The notes: generated from the letters alone by a model not told the origin. A stretch of 64,000 nucleotides of DNA from CBFDBF01 sp050291465 (GCA_050291465.1 JBNKJV010000002.1:124001-188000); one strand, 5' to 3'. Counted from the first letter of the stretch, positions 16,826 to 26,587 are shown. Translations and numbers: made by a program.

Positions 16826-19579
16826 TCAGGATTGGACCAGGGACAGAAGCCGATCAGTCTGGTTTTCAAGTTCCTCGAGTAGTGCTTCTATATCCGCTGA
16901 TCCCGGTTTATTGGCCGCCTGCTCCATGCGCAGGGCGATATCGTCCAGTGCCGGTACCGCACATACGGATGTGGAGCCGCGAAGATGATGGGCGGCTTTA
17001 GCCAGCTCTCCCCATTCCCCGGAGGAAACAAGTGTTCTGATCCTCTCCAGCTGGTCCGGGAGTTCGGTACAGAATTTCTCCAGCATCTCCTGGGCCAGAT
17101 CAGCCTGACCGGCCGTGATTTCCAGCGCCTTATCCAGGTCTCGTATCGGTAGCGCCTGGCTTTCTTCCGCAGTATTTTGCCGCGCGGCCGCCGGCAGCAA
17201 TTGGGGAGCGGAATCTATGCCGAGATACTTGGACAGGACACCCCAGAGGACTGACTCGTATATGGGTTTGACCACACACTCATCCATGCCGGCGGTTTCC
17301 ACCTGCTCGCGTGTTTCCGGCAGGATATCAGCAGTCAGGGCCACAATAGGTACGCGCCACCCCTGTTCCTCCTCCCGGGCACGAATCATACGAGCAGCAT
17401 CCAGCCCGTTCAGCTGGGGCATATGTACATCCATGAATATGAGATCGAAACGATTGTCCGACGCAACATCCACCGCCTTCTGACCGTTTTCCACCTCGAC
17501 GACATGCGCTCCGCTGTCGCGCAGGAGTGTGGCGATGAGACGCAGATTTATAGGATTATCATCCGCGACCAGAATCCGAAAACGTTCCAGGGAAGGTGTG
17601 CCGGCAACCGTGGAGAGACCTTCGATATTCGGATATTGCGTCTCCCCTCCGGAGAGGAGTATATGCAATACTCGCAATAGCGTATTGCGACCGATCGGTC
17701 GGGAAAGGCAGGTTGCGGAACCGACCTGTGCCAGATGGTCTATTACTTCCCGCTCGGAAGAGCTGAGCAACACCAGCAGAGGCGGTTGATGGTGCCCGCT
17801 TCGGGAAGCAATAGCTCTCTCCGCGACGCCCTCCGCGATTTCCTCGGCACTGAAACCGGCCACGACAAGATCGAAGGTATCGCTTTCGCAAGGTTCATCC
17901 TCACCGAAGACTTCGATTCCGAAGCTATGCAGATGGTGTTGGATCGCCAGACGGTTCAGACGGTGCCTGTCCAGCAACAGGCATTTTGTGCTCTCAAACG
18001 GGCTTGGTTGAGGAGTAATCCATTCCTCCGGGACTTTGGGAAGATTGATGATGGCGCTAAAGCTGGAACCAATATTCGCCTCGCTCTCCACCGCAATATC
18101 TCCGTTCATAGATTGGGCGAGTTTTTTGCAAATGCTAAGCCCCAGTCCGGTGCCGCCGTATTTTCTGCTGGTTGATCTATCCGCCTGATGGAAAGAGTGG
18201 AACAGATCATCCTGAATCTTCCTGTCGATTCCGATGCCGGTATCGGATACCAGGAATCTTAAGGTACATTCGGACGCTGTTTCGTCTTCTACCATCACCC
18301 GTACCACCACTTCTCCTTCCTGGGTGAACTTGATGGCGTTACCTACCAGATTGATAAGTATCTGTCGGATACGCAGTTCGTCACCGATCAGCCGTTGCGG
18401 GACATCTGAATAGACCAGCAGTACCAGTTCGAGACCTTTTTCATGTGCGGAGGGGGCGAGTAGTACCACCGGCTCCTCAAAACAGTTTCTGACATCAAAC
18501 GGTTCGTATTCCGGTTCAAGTTTGCCCTGTTCCAGTTTCGAGTAGTCGAGGATGTTGTTTATTATCTCCAGAAGGTCGGAGGCCGATTTGGCAACTGTTT
18601 CCACCAGTCCGCGTTGTTCCGGCGTGAGGTTGGTTTTCAGCAGCAGGTTCGCGAAGCCGATCACCCCGTTCATGGGAGTGCGGATTTCGTGGCTCATATT
18701 GGCCAGAAACTCCGATTTGATCTGACTCGCCTTAAGGGCTCTCTTGCGCGCCAGCTCCAACTCCACGTTTTGGATCTCCAGTGTTTCCATGGTCTGCACG
18801 AGATCGGATGTGGCCTGATCGATCTGCTGTTGCATCAGCTCATGAGAGTTTTCCAGCTCTCTGGCCATTGAGTTGAAGCCGTCCTCCAGGCTATGCACTT
18901 CGCCTCCCGCAGAAGGCGGTACGCGAACGGAAAAATCGCCATGCTTCATACGAATCACGGCCTGGGTCAGTTTTTCAATCGGCCTGACGATTCGGCGGCT
19001 CAGCCAGATCGCGACAATGGCTGTCATTCCCAGTGCCAGAAGCGCCATGATGAGACCGTTGCGTATGACTCGCCGTTTAACGGTCAGGGTATAAGTGTCC
19101 ACCAGTTCAACCGTGACGTTACCCAGAATATCAACGGGATCCTGGTTCACTGTTTCGTTGCTGGCCTGATCCGGGAAATCGGAAAACTCGGTGGATCCGA
19201 CACCGATCAATATGGGCGCGGTATAGCTGTGTGTATGTGTAGTGGTTTGCTTGGATCGAGCATTTTGGGGGGTCTGGTCCAGATATAGCAGAAGACGTCC
19301 GGCGTTGTCTTTAACCGAGACAGAAACCGCCTGGGTTCTGTCGAATACCGCCTTAACGCTCTTTCGCAGGGCGTCTTGGTCACCCGAAAATACGCCATAG
19401 ACACTGATGGAAGCGACCTCCCGGGCCACCGCTTGACCCTCGTTCTCAAAAGCATCTTCGAGGGTCGCCAACTGGGCGATGACAAGGTAGGTAGCCAACG
19501 CCAGCGCCAGGATAGCCGCTGGAATAATACTTAATAGCAGTACCTGGAACTTCAATCTGTTGAAGCGGCGAAATATCAT
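16826..19579 (-). CDS. Hybrid sensor histidine kinase, BarA-like (HisKA-HATPase-REC-HPt)
   Basis: A 917-residue membrane kinase. TM1 lies at about residues 12-35, a periplasmic sensor domain at about 36-170, TM2 at about 172-192, then HAMP (about 193-245), coiled coil, HisKA with the phosphohistidine near residue 295 in ANMSHEIRTPMNG, HATPase ending near 540, a degenerate receiver-like stretch, a true receiver (VADDNPINLRL, phosphoacceptor in FMDVHMP) at about 670-790, and an HPt domain with AAHHLRGS near the C-terminus. The plan equals BarA/TorS-type phosphorelay kinases. Its start overlaps the binding-protein stop by 4 bp, so the periplasmic protein probably feeds the sensor domain. No partner response regulator is encoded nearby. 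Confidence 0.92.
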   Translation of the reverse strand: MIFRRFNRLKFQVLLLSIIPAAILALALATYLVIAQLATLEDAFENEGQAVAREVASISVYGVFSGDQDALRKSVKAVFDRTQAVSVSVKDNAGRLLLYLDQTPQNARSKQTTTHTHSYTAPILIGVGSTEFSDFPDQASNETVNQDPVDILGNVTVELVDTYTLTVKRRVIRNGLIMALLALGMTAIVAIWLSRRIVRPIEKLTQAVIRMKHGDFSVRVPPSAGGEVHSLEDGFNSMARELENSHELMQQQIDQATSDLVQTMETLEIQNVELELARKRALKASQIKSEFLANMSHEIRTPMNGVIGFANLLLKTNLTPEQRGLVETVAKSASDLLEIINNILDYSKLEQGKLEPEYEPFDVRNCFEEPVVLLAPSAHEKGLELVLLVYSDVPQRLIGDELRIRQILINLVGNAIKFTQEGEVVVRVMVEDETASECTLRFLVSDTGIGIDRKIQDDLFHSFHQADRSTSRKYGGTGLGLSICKKLAQSMNGDIAVESEANIGSSFSAIINLPKVPEEWITPQPSPFESTKCLLLDRHRLNRLAIQHHLHSFGIEVFGEDEPCESDTFDLVVAGFSAEEIAEGVAERAIASRSGHHQPPLLVLLSSSEREVIDHLAQVGSATCLSRPIGRNTLLRVLHILLSGGETQYPNIEGLSTVAGTPSLERFRILVADDNPINLRLIATLLRDSGAHVVEVENGQKAVDVASDNRFDLIFMDVHMPQLNGLDAARMIRAREEEQGWRVPIVALTADILPETREQVETAGMDECVVKPIYESVLWGVLSKYLGIDSAPQLLPAAARQNTAEESQALPIRDLDKALEITAGQADLAQEMLEKFCTELPDQLERIRTLVSSGEWGELAKAAHHLRGSTSVCAVPALDDIALRMEQAANKPGSADIEALLEELENQTDRLLSLVQS

Positions 19580-20637
19580 AGTCCCTTCTCCTCTAGCCTG
19601 GCCTCAATATCCCTTGCCGCAGGCATTAATATTTGTAGGGAGTCGGCAACACTCTTGTTGGTGCTGACGGAGAAGTACTTCGGGTACGATGGCGGTGGCA
19701 GGGTGCCGTTGTGACGGAACAGTAGGGACCCGACCTGTTCTCCTATGTGCTTCCCGATTTCTTCGGGAGAGGAATATACCGCCGCAATAGCGCCGGCTTT
19801 TACGTAAGCGGCGGAAAAACCGACTACGGGTACCCGATTATGATAGCTGGAGAGCAGAATATTCTTGACGGTACGTTGATTGAAAACGGTTGGGTCCGGG
19901 AGTGCCAGAAGCACATCGCTCTTTTTCAGCAGTTTACGCAAAGTAACGCCGATCTTTTTCTCATCATCGACGACTCCAAGCTGTATAGTGAGTCCGAACC
20001 TGGCGCCCAGTCGCTTTAGTTCCTCGACCTGTACCTGATTGCTCTTGCCGATAAGTACACCAACGCGCTCGCGTCCGGGCATCGATTCCTTGATAAGCGA
20101 AAGTTTTCGGTTCAAAGGTTGGTCGATATAGATTGCCGTAACTTTCCGGTTTCTTCTGTCATAACCGAGGTGTTTGAAGGTATTCCGGGGCAATACCGTG
20201 TGCAGAACGGGAGAGGTAAGATTCTTTTGAGCGACCAGGGTCGCCGCCTTGCCGCCCACCGTAATGATCAATCTCCATGATTCCTGTAACCGCTGTTCCG
20301 CTTCCTCTGATCCGGAATCGTTCATGGTTACCGTTGTCATAGACAGGGAAGAACAGTTGCCGGATTGTTTTTCGCAGACTTTCTTAAGATGGGTCGTAAG
20401 GGATTCAACAATAGAGGTATAGACCCCTTCCGGACCGCTTTTCAGGATCAGAATACGTGAAGGCGCAGCGTGCAGTTGCGTATGGGAGAGCAGGAGTGAC
20501 AGAGCGAGCAGCAAATAACCAAAACAGGCACGCCCGGATCGGCCTAAACGGATAGGGAACCCCTGTCTCCATGTTAGACCTTGTCTGACCCCTGCGTCCA
20601 TTCGCGCAGAAACGATGAGTGCTTTCCGCTGCTCCAT
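19576..20637 (-). CDS. Periplasmic ABC-type substrate-binding-like protein
   Basis: A 353-residue protein with a hydrophobic export signal at about residues 38-58 ending in LHAAPS. The mature part has the two-lobe fold suggested by RILILKSGPEGVY at the start, WRLIITVGGKAATLVA, RVGVLIGKSNQVQVEELKR, and VLLALPDPTVFNQ, resembling COG2984-type substrate-binding proteins. No permease or ATPase lies nearby. It overlaps the hybrid kinase gene and follows a TonB receptor by 56 bp, so it is more likely a ligand-presenting sensor subunit than a transporter part. The start is uncertain because the signal begins well inside the ORF. Confidence 0.75.
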   Translation of the reverse strand: MEQRKALIVSARMDAGVRQGLTWRQGFPIRLGRSGRACFGYLLLALSLLLSHTQLHAAPSRILILKSGPEGVYTSIVESLTTHLKKVCEKQSGNCSSLSMTTVTMNDSGSEEAEQRLQESWRLIITVGGKAATLVAQKNLTSPVLHTVLPRNTFKHLGYDRRNRKVTAIYIDQPLNRKLSLIKESMPGRERVGVLIGKSNQVQVEELKRLGARFGLTIQLGVVDDEKKIGVTLRKLLKKSDVLLALPDPTVFNQRTVKNILLSSYHNRVPVVGFSAAYVKAGAIAAVYSSPEEIGKHIGEQVGSLLFRHNGTLPPPSYPKYFSVSTNKSVADSLQILMPAARDIEARLEEKGL

Positions 20638-20693
20638 GGTGTATTGCTTGGCTATTCCATTTTCTTCTGCATATCCGTCGAGCCGTCCCTGTG

Positions 20694-22721
20694 CTAGTGG
20701 AAGTTTAGTTCCAGTTGAAGATAGGCGCTTGTGTCTTCCGTATTGTCCTCCCGAAATTCCTTGTGCGGCCCGTTGATGTTCTGCAGGATGAGTGCGATTT
20801 CTCCGTCGACATCCGGGAAGCGGAAATCTTTTGCCAGCCTTAAATCCCAGCGTTCATAGGAGGGCAGGGGATCGCCTTCGCCTTTCCAGGTAACGGTGTC
20901 CAGAAAATAGGCGTCGATACTGGCCTGAAAGCCGTTTCCAAAGCGGTGGCTTGCCAGCAGGCTGGCGGTGTGGTGCGCCATCTTGTCCTGCAAGTTGCGG
21001 GGAGAGGCGAATGATCCGTCTAACTCGATCCTGCGGCGTTCCTCACCCTCTATACTCGCAATGCTATAGCCGAGAAACAGGAGAGATCGGTCCGAGGGTC
21101 GGAAGGTAAACTGAAATTCCGTACCTACGATTTCCACGTGTCCGCTGTTGAGGTAGCGAAACGAGCCCGGATCCGTGCCCGGAAACGAGGGAACGGGCGC
21201 GGTCAAATCCTCGGGGCTGGAGATAAGCGGTACGATCTTTTCCCGGTAGACCTTGATATCCAGGGTGGAATGGATGGTCGGATATATCCCGAGATAGCCG
21301 ATTTCAAAGGCCTCGATCATCATCGGGTCCAGACCGGGGGTGGTTATGTGGTCCTGTTCCGCCAGGGGGAGCCCCACGACACGGATGATCTGATCGGCGT
21401 GTGCCTCCAACAGGGTGGGAACACGGTAGCCACGGGATCCGGCGAATCTCAGGGTGTGATTGTCTGTAACGTGGTAGTTCAGAGCCAGTCGTGGGGAATA
21501 CAGTCCGTCATATCCGTCATAGTCCTCATACATGATGCCGGCGTTTACCACCAGATCATCCAATGGCAGCCATTCCGTGTTGAGAAATCCCCGTCCCTGA
21601 TTGCGCACGATATCGGACTGATTGTTCATGGTCTCAAAGCTGTCGCCGCGATCATGGCGTGCACCCAGCCCCCAGACCAGACGCAGATCCTCGCTCACGC
21701 TCCAGGTGTGCTGGAATTCCAGATCGTACCGGTGCGACTCGAAACCGTATCCGCCGGTGTACTGGAGGGCGGGATACGGGGGTGGCAGGACTTCCAGGTA
21801 GACGTCTTCGGAATTCTGGTAGTTGTGATAGAACTGCAGACTGAACTCGTTGGCAGGATCCGGTGTATGGGTCCAGCGGAACTGCTGAAAATGGTAGCTA
21901 TTGTCCACATCACGTTCCGGTTGCAGGATGTCGTCGGAGAAACCGTCCTGCAGGGTGCCTTCGGAATAACCCAACTTGAACAACAGGGCATCGTTGGTGC
22001 CGAGTTGGTAGTCGCTGCGTAACCCGATGGATCCGAAATTGGAACTGTCGTGTCGGTTATCAAAGCCATCGCTTGATTTGTAGTTAAGGGTGACGCGGTA
22101 ATCCAGCGCGCCAAGGGCTCCGGCGTGACGCATCATGGTCTGGGTCGTGTCCTCACTGCCGCTTGTCGCCTTAACCCGGGTACCGTGTTGCTGTGACGGA
22201 TGCTCGGTAATGATGTTGATGACACCCGCGAATGAGTTGGAACCGTAGGCCGATGCATTGGGTCCGCGGATCACCTCTATCCGATCGATATCTTCTATGG
22301 ACAGCGGCAGGTCAATCCAGGGAACACCTCCGAAGACCGGATCATAGACCGATCGGCCGTCCACAAGTACCTGCATGTCCCGGGCGTATTCGTCGGCAAG
22401 TCCGTGGTAGGTGGCGCTCTGTTTCGACCCGATATATCGAGCCACGTGGAAACCCGGAACCAGCCGCAGCAAATCCGGGATCTCCAGCGCACCGGAGGCC
22501 TTGATCATCTGTTTGTCGATTACGGTAATAGCAGCGGGTATATCCGACAGCTGCTGGGACAGGCGCGTCGCCGATAGAACGATCGGTATCTCCTGGAAGA
22601 AATATTGCTCTGACAGCGGCATCTCTTCCTCCGCCGCCGAGCGTTCGAAAGGCAGGGCGGAGAGGGTTAGTGCAATCCCATAGACGAGGGATCTGGGAAT
22701 AGGGTCTGCAGGTGTGTTCAT
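20694..22721 (-). CDS. TonB-dependent outer membrane receptor
   Basis: A 675-residue outer membrane receptor. After a signal-like N-terminus come the plug domain (VLSATRLSQQLSDIPAAITV, then LLRLVPGFHVARY, VLVDGRSVYDPVFGG, and IEVIRGPNASAYGSNSFAGVINI) and a beta-barrel that ends in an aromatic-rich strand (YLQLELNFH). The plug is of the BtuB/CirA type, but the ligand cannot be read from sequence. It is the first gene of the minus-strand operon with the binding protein and hybrid kinase. Its upstream leader contains a nested inverted repeat at 22790-22845. Confidence 0.93.
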   Translation of the reverse strand: MNTPADPIPRSLVYGIALTLSALPFERSAAEEEMPLSEQYFFQEIPIVLSATRLSQQLSDIPAAITVIDKQMIKASGALEIPDLLRLVPGFHVARYIGSKQSATYHGLADEYARDMQVLVDGRSVYDPVFGGVPWIDLPLSIEDIDRIEVIRGPNASAYGSNSFAGVINIITEHPSQQHGTRVKATSGSEDTTQTMMRHAGALGALDYRVTLNYKSSDGFDNRHDSSNFGSIGLRSDYQLGTNDALLFKLGYSEGTLQDGFSDDILQPERDVDNSYHFQQFRWTHTPDPANEFSLQFYHNYQNSEDVYLEVLPPPYPALQYTGGYGFESHRYDLEFQHTWSVSEDLRLVWGLGARHDRGDSFETMNNQSDIVRNQGRGFLNTEWLPLDDLVVNAGIMYEDYDGYDGLYSPRLALNYHVTDNHTLRFAGSRGYRVPTLLEAHADQIIRVVGLPLAEQDHITTPGLDPMMIEAFEIGYLGIYPTIHSTLDIKVYREKIVPLISSPEDLTAPVPSFPGTDPGSFRYLNSGHVEIVGTEFQFTFRPSDRSLLFLGYSIASIEGEERRRIELDGSFASPRNLQDKMAHHTASLLASHRFGNGFQASIDAYFLDTVTWKGEGDPLPSYERWDLRLAKDFRFPDVDGEIALILQNINGPHKEFREDNTEDTSAYLQLELNFH

Positions 22722-22789
22722 GTGGAGTTATCCGAATTAAATCGTTATTTCGCCTCCCTGCTGGCGAGTTCGGTTAATTGTCTATTTAG

Positions 22790-22845
22790 GGAACCTCGGA
22801 TGCAAAGGCAGCGTCTCTGCCATTATGGAGCTGATCAGAGGTTCC
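22790..22845 (-). promoter_or_regulatory. Nested inverted repeat in the TonB-receptor leader
   Basis: The arms GGAACCTC (22790-22797) and GAGGTTCC (22838-22845) pair perfectly, and inside them GGCAG (22807-22811) pairs with CTGCC (22817-22821). The structure sits about 70 bp upstream of the TonB receptor start in the 273-bp gap to cysM. It has no following T-run on the minus strand, so it is not a simple terminator. It does not match a riboswitch I recognise. Confidence 0.4.
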
Positions 22846-22994
22846 TCAATTAACCCGCATTATTCACCAGGATTTAAAATTGCACACCTGTGAGGAAATG
22901 TGGGTTAGGATCAGGATCTGGAAAAAACGCCCTTTCCACATAGGTTTCATATACTACCATCGATTTATACATTCATTTCATGATTTGACAGCAT

Positions 22995-23888
22995 ATGAAC
23001 TATCCGACGATTGAAGAGTGCATAGGCCGGACACCGCTGGTTAGGTTGCAACGACTGCCCGGCGACCGCCCCAACACCATTCTGGTTAAGCTGGAGGGAA
23101 ATAATCCAGCGGGATCGGTCAAGGACAGGCCGGCTTTGAGCATGATTCAGCGGGCGGAAAAGCGCGGGGACATCAAGCCGGGGGATACACTCATCGAGGC
23201 CACCAGCGGTAACACCGGGATCGCGCTGGCGATGGCAGCGGCGATCAAGGGATATCGGATGGTGCTTATTATGCCGGATAACATGAGCCTGGAACGGCGC
23301 TCGCTGATGCGGGCGTACGGCGCGCGGATCATTCTTACCCCGGCTGAAGGCAGTATGGAGGCGGCGATCGACAAGGCGCGGGAGATGGAGGCGCGAGGTG
23401 AGGGGCTGGTCCTGGATCAGTTTTCCAACCCGGACAATCCGGTCGCCCACGCCGAGGGTACGGCGCCGGAGATCTGGCAGGCGACCAACGGCGAAATCAC
23501 CCATTTCATCAGCGCCATGGGGACCACGGGCACTATTATGGGTGCATCGGCTTATTTCAAGCAGCAGAATCCCGCCATACAGATCGTCGGTGTACAACCC
23601 ATGGAAGGGTCGGCCATCCCGGGCATTCGCCGCTGGCCGGCGGAGTACCTGCCGAAAATCTATGATGCCAGCCGGGTGGATAGAATCATCGATATGAGCC
23701 AGGCGGAAGCGGAGGAGACTACTAGAAAGATGGCAATGCAGGAGGGAATCCTGGTGGGTATCTCCTCCGGAGGTGCGGTAGCGGCGGCCCTGCGATTGTC
23801 GCAGGAGGTGGAAAACGCCGTTATCGTCACCATTGTCTGTGACCGGGGTGACCGTTATCTCTCCACCGGTGTTTTCCCCTCGGAATAA
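22995..23888 (+). CDS. cysM: Cysteine synthase B (O-acetylserine sulfhydrylase)
   Basis: A 297-residue PLP enzyme that makes cysteine from O-acetylserine and sulfide or thiosulfate in the cytoplasm. The PLP lysine is in NPAGSVKDRPAL near residue 41, the substrate loop is EATSGNTGIALA, and the PLP-phosphate loop is SAMGTTGTIMG. The short length and the late RRWPAEYLP segment favour CysM over CysK. It is divergent from the TonB receptor. The 3' end overlaps the next gene, so the two may be co-transcribed. Confidence 0.93.
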   Translation: MNYPTIEECIGRTPLVRLQRLPGDRPNTILVKLEGNNPAGSVKDRPALSMIQRAEKRGDIKPGDTLIEATSGNTGIALAMAAAIKGYRMVLIMPDNMSLERRSLMRAYGARIILTPAEGSMEAAIDKAREMEARGEGLVLDQFSNPDNPVAHAEGTAPEIWQATNGEITHFISAMGTTGTIMGASAYFKQQNPAIQIVGVQPMEGSAIPGIRRWPAEYLPKIYDASRVDRIIDMSQAEAEETTRKMAMQEGILVGISSGGAVAAALRLSQEVENAVIVTIVCDRGDRYLSTGVFPSE

Positions 23889-25959
23889 ATTACTCATTAT
23901 CCCGACGGCGGTGTCGATAGCCGCGCAGCTGTTTGCGCTCCAGGTGTTCGCGATCGACAGGCTGACGATTCAGCTCGGCAGCATCCGCGGCCCCGACTGG
24001 TCAGCTGCAGGGGTCACCCTGGAGATTCACTGGCAGGAGGGGGAAAAGGCGGGCTACAGCCTCGCCGGTGAGCAGCTGAGACACCCAGCGTTGGCCACGC
24101 CTCTGGAACATTTCGGGTTAGAGTGCGTGGAAGGAACCCTCGGCGATTGGGAGATCGCCTGCGATCGGGGCAGGTTGCATCTTGATCACGCGGCACTGAA
24201 AACGCCGGAAATTCCACTGCGGTTTCGTTGGGATCGGCGGGGGCAGACCCTGGAGATTGAAAGCGATTCAATCGCGCTGCGTGCAGGCTCTCTGAGCCTC
24301 CAGGTGAGTTCTGATCCGCAGCACTGGGCCGTTCGGCTGCACAGCAAAGCCCTTGATCTGAAACAGCTGGAGCATCTCCTTCGGCCATGGGTTCCCCGGC
24401 CGCAAGGGGTGGAGATCAGTGGTTCAGCCGGGGTAACCCTGGAAATTGACGGCAAGGGCGAGGATATCAGCGGGGTACGTCTGAACACCCGTTTCAAAAA
24501 GGTCGCCTTCGCCGATGCCGCCTATGAATACCTGGGGGAGGAGCTGTCCGGAACATGGTCGATACAGGCCGGGATGACTGCCGGCGAATGGCGTGGCAAC
24601 CAGAAGCTGCTGTTGCGGCAGGGGGCGTTATTGACCCCCTTCTTCTATCTGGCGCCGGAAAAGGACGCGGTGACATTGGCGTTCGGTTTTTCCACGGACA
24701 GGCAACAACGGCGGTTGCAGGTAGAAAAGCTGAAATACAGCCACCCCGGTATCCTGGAGCTGGCCGCCTCCGCGACTCTGGTATTGAGCGATGCGGTAAC
24801 CCTTCAGGATCTGCGGCTGGTGAGCGGCAACACCGATCTGCAGGCCTTGAATGAGGCCTATATTCAGCCCATCGCCGCGGAGACGCTGCTGGACGGGATG
24901 GAGCTTGCGGGAACGGTGTCCGCGGAACTGGAGACCCGGACCGGCGGTCCACTAAGGGGAAGGGTGGAGGTGCAGGATCTGTACCTGGAGCAGGGGGATA
25001 AACTGTTTGCCGTTTACGGTCTGAACGGGACCCTGGTTTCCACAACCGAGCCGGACGGGGAACCGGGTAGGCTCTCCTGGGAAGGCGGGCATCTTATGCA
25101 AACCTTCATTTTAGGGGCGTCCGAGGCTGTCCTGCGCTGGCAGGGAGAGACCCTGCAGCTGACGGAACCCCTGAGTCTTCCGGTGCTCGATGGGGCGATA
25201 AAGGTGGAACGATTCGCTATCGGAGGAGGTGAGACGGGACCGCAGGTGGCGTTTGAAGGGGTCATAACCCCGATCTCCATGGCGGAGGTGAGCCGGGCCC
25301 TAGGCTGGCCGCAACTGGCTGGAACCCTGTCCGGTGTGATCCCCGGAGTGGCGTACGAAAACGGCATCATCACCATTGAAGGAGCAGTGCTGGTACGGGT
25401 GTTCGACGGAGATATCGTTATCCGGGATCTGCGTCTGGAGGAACTGTTCGGTGTGTTGCCGCGGGCGAGAGCCAACCTGGAACTGAAGGGGCTGGATCTG
25501 GAAACCCTAACCCGTACCTTCTCCTTTGGTAAGATAACGGGAAGATTGGGGGGAGAGATCAAGGATCTGTATCTGGAGGACTGGCAGCCGATCTCGTTTG
25601 ACGCCCGTTTTGCCACACCGGAAGGTGACGGGAGCAGGCATCGCATCAGCCAGCGAGCGGTAGACAACATATCCAATCTCGGTGGGGCAGGCATGTCGGG
25701 GGCGGTCTCCCGTACCTTCATGCGTATGTTTGAGGAGTTCGGCTACTCCCGGCTTGGTATCAGCTGCCGCCTGCAACGGGGAGTCTGTGAAATGGGTGGT
25801 ATCGCCCCGGCCAGGCGCGGCTACTATCTGGTAAAGGGTGGCGGAATCCCGCGTATCGATATCGTCGGTTTTAATCAACATATCGATTGGAAGCTGTTGA
25901 TTGCTAAATTGGATGACATACGCCGGCAAAAGGCGCCGGTGGTTAAACAGGAGGAGTAA
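23833..25959 (+). CDS. YdbH-family intermembrane lipid-transport protein
   Basis: A long, low-complexity beta-rich protein (up to 708 residues) with an N-terminal hydrophobic anchor (LLIIPTAVSIAAQLFALQVFA). The repeated beta pattern, and the C-terminal block with GRLGGEIKDLYLEDW, DNISNLGGAGMSGAVSR and RLQRGVCEMGG, are those of YdbH (the dicarboxylate-transport-labelled family now placed with AsmA-like bridge proteins). In E. coli YdbH works with YnbE and YdbL in phospholipid transport between membranes. Here the next gene is YdbL-like, which supports the call. The start is unclear: the frame opens at a TTG at 23833 inside cysM, with GTG choices at 23839 and 23848; a GTG at 23911 would lose part of the anchor. 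Confidence 0.82.
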   Translation: MSVTGVTVISPPVFSPRNKLLIIPTAVSIAAQLFALQVFAIDRLTIQLGSIRGPDWSAAGVTLEIHWQEGEKAGYSLAGEQLRHPALATPLEHFGLECVEGTLGDWEIACDRGRLHLDHAALKTPEIPLRFRWDRRGQTLEIESDSIALRAGSLSLQVSSDPQHWAVRLHSKALDLKQLEHLLRPWVPRPQGVEISGSAGVTLEIDGKGEDISGVRLNTRFKKVAFADAAYEYLGEELSGTWSIQAGMTAGEWRGNQKLLLRQGALLTPFFYLAPEKDAVTLAFGFSTDRQQRRLQVEKLKYSHPGILELAASATLVLSDAVTLQDLRLVSGNTDLQALNEAYIQPIAAETLLDGMELAGTVSAELETRTGGPLRGRVEVQDLYLEQGDKLFAVYGLNGTLVSTTEPDGEPGRLSWEGGHLMQTFILGASEAVLRWQGETLQLTEPLSLPVLDGAIKVERFAIGGGETGPQVAFEGVITPISMAEVSRALGWPQLAGTLSGVIPGVAYENGIITIEGAVLVRVFDGDIVIRDLRLEELFGVLPRARANLELKGLDLETLTRTFSFGKITGRLGGEIKDLYLEDWQPISFDARFATPEGDGSRHRISQRAVDNISNLGGAGMSGAVSRTFMRMFEEFGYSRLGISCRLQRGVCEMGGIAPARRGYYLVKGGGIPRIDIVGFNQHIDWKLLIAKLDDIRRQKAPVVKQEE

Positions 25960-25963
25960 CACT

Positions 25964-26569
25964 ATGCGAGTTGTGAGAATCACCGGACTATTCACCGCGC
26001 TGCTGCTGTTGGCGGCCTGCGTCACCATCAATATCTACTTCCCGGCGGCTCAGGCGGAACAGGCGGCGGAAGAGATGATTCAGGATATCCTCGGAAAAAA
26101 AGACCCGCAGTCCGCGCCGCCGGCTGACGATAAAGGGGCTTTGCTCCCGAACCGCACGGATCGCTCTTTCGCGGATTTTACTCTGGATCTCGTGATACCT
26201 TCGGCCCACGCCGCCACACCCGACTTCAACGTGGATACACCGGAGATACGCGCCCTTCAGGCCAGCATGAAAAAACGTCACTCTTCCCTGGCCCCCTACT
26301 ATGTGAACGGGGCTATAGGCTACACACAGGATGCGTTGGTGGGGATCCATGACGCCTCGGTGATTCCCCTCAAGGAGCGTGCCCGGGTGCAGAAACTGGT
26401 GGCGGGGGAGAACAGTGATCGCGACGCCCTTTACCGCGCCATCGCCAACGCCAACGGCTATCCGGAATGGGAAGCCGACGTGCGTGCGACCTTCGCCAGG
26501 AAATGGGTGCAGGAGGCCGAGACCGGGTGGTGGTATCAGGATGAAAATGGCGCCTGGAAACAGAAGTAA
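25964..26569 (+). CDS. YdbL/DUF1318 protein with lipoprotein N-terminus
   Basis: A 201-residue protein. A lipobox (LLLLAAC, cysteine near residue 17) is followed by CVTINIYFPAAQAEQAAEEMI. After a linker with a second hydrophobic ending (SAHAATPDFN), the C-terminal domain from about residue 95 (IRALQASMKKRHSSLAPYYVNGAIGY) matches YdbL/DUF1318, the small periplasmic partner in the YdbH system. E. coli encodes lipoprotein YnbE and YdbL as separate genes; this single protein seems to combine a lipoprotein segment with the YdbL domain. It starts 5 bp after YdbH, behind GGAGGAGTAAC. Confidence 0.82.
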   Translation: MRVVRITGLFTALLLLAACVTINIYFPAAQAEQAAEEMIQDILGKKDPQSAPPADDKGALLPNRTDRSFADFTLDLVIPSAHAATPDFNVDTPEIRALQASMKKRHSSLAPYYVNGAIGYTQDALVGIHDASVIPLKERARVQKLVAGENSDRDALYRAIANANGYPEWEADVRATFARKWVQEAETGWWYQDENGAWKQK

Positions 26570-26587
26570 AATCAATAAGATATTAAA

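Noticed and set aside
16826..19579. Antisense frames across the hybrid kinase and TonB genes on the plus strand
   Set aside because: They are shadows of the strong minus-strand genes and show no conserved motifs.
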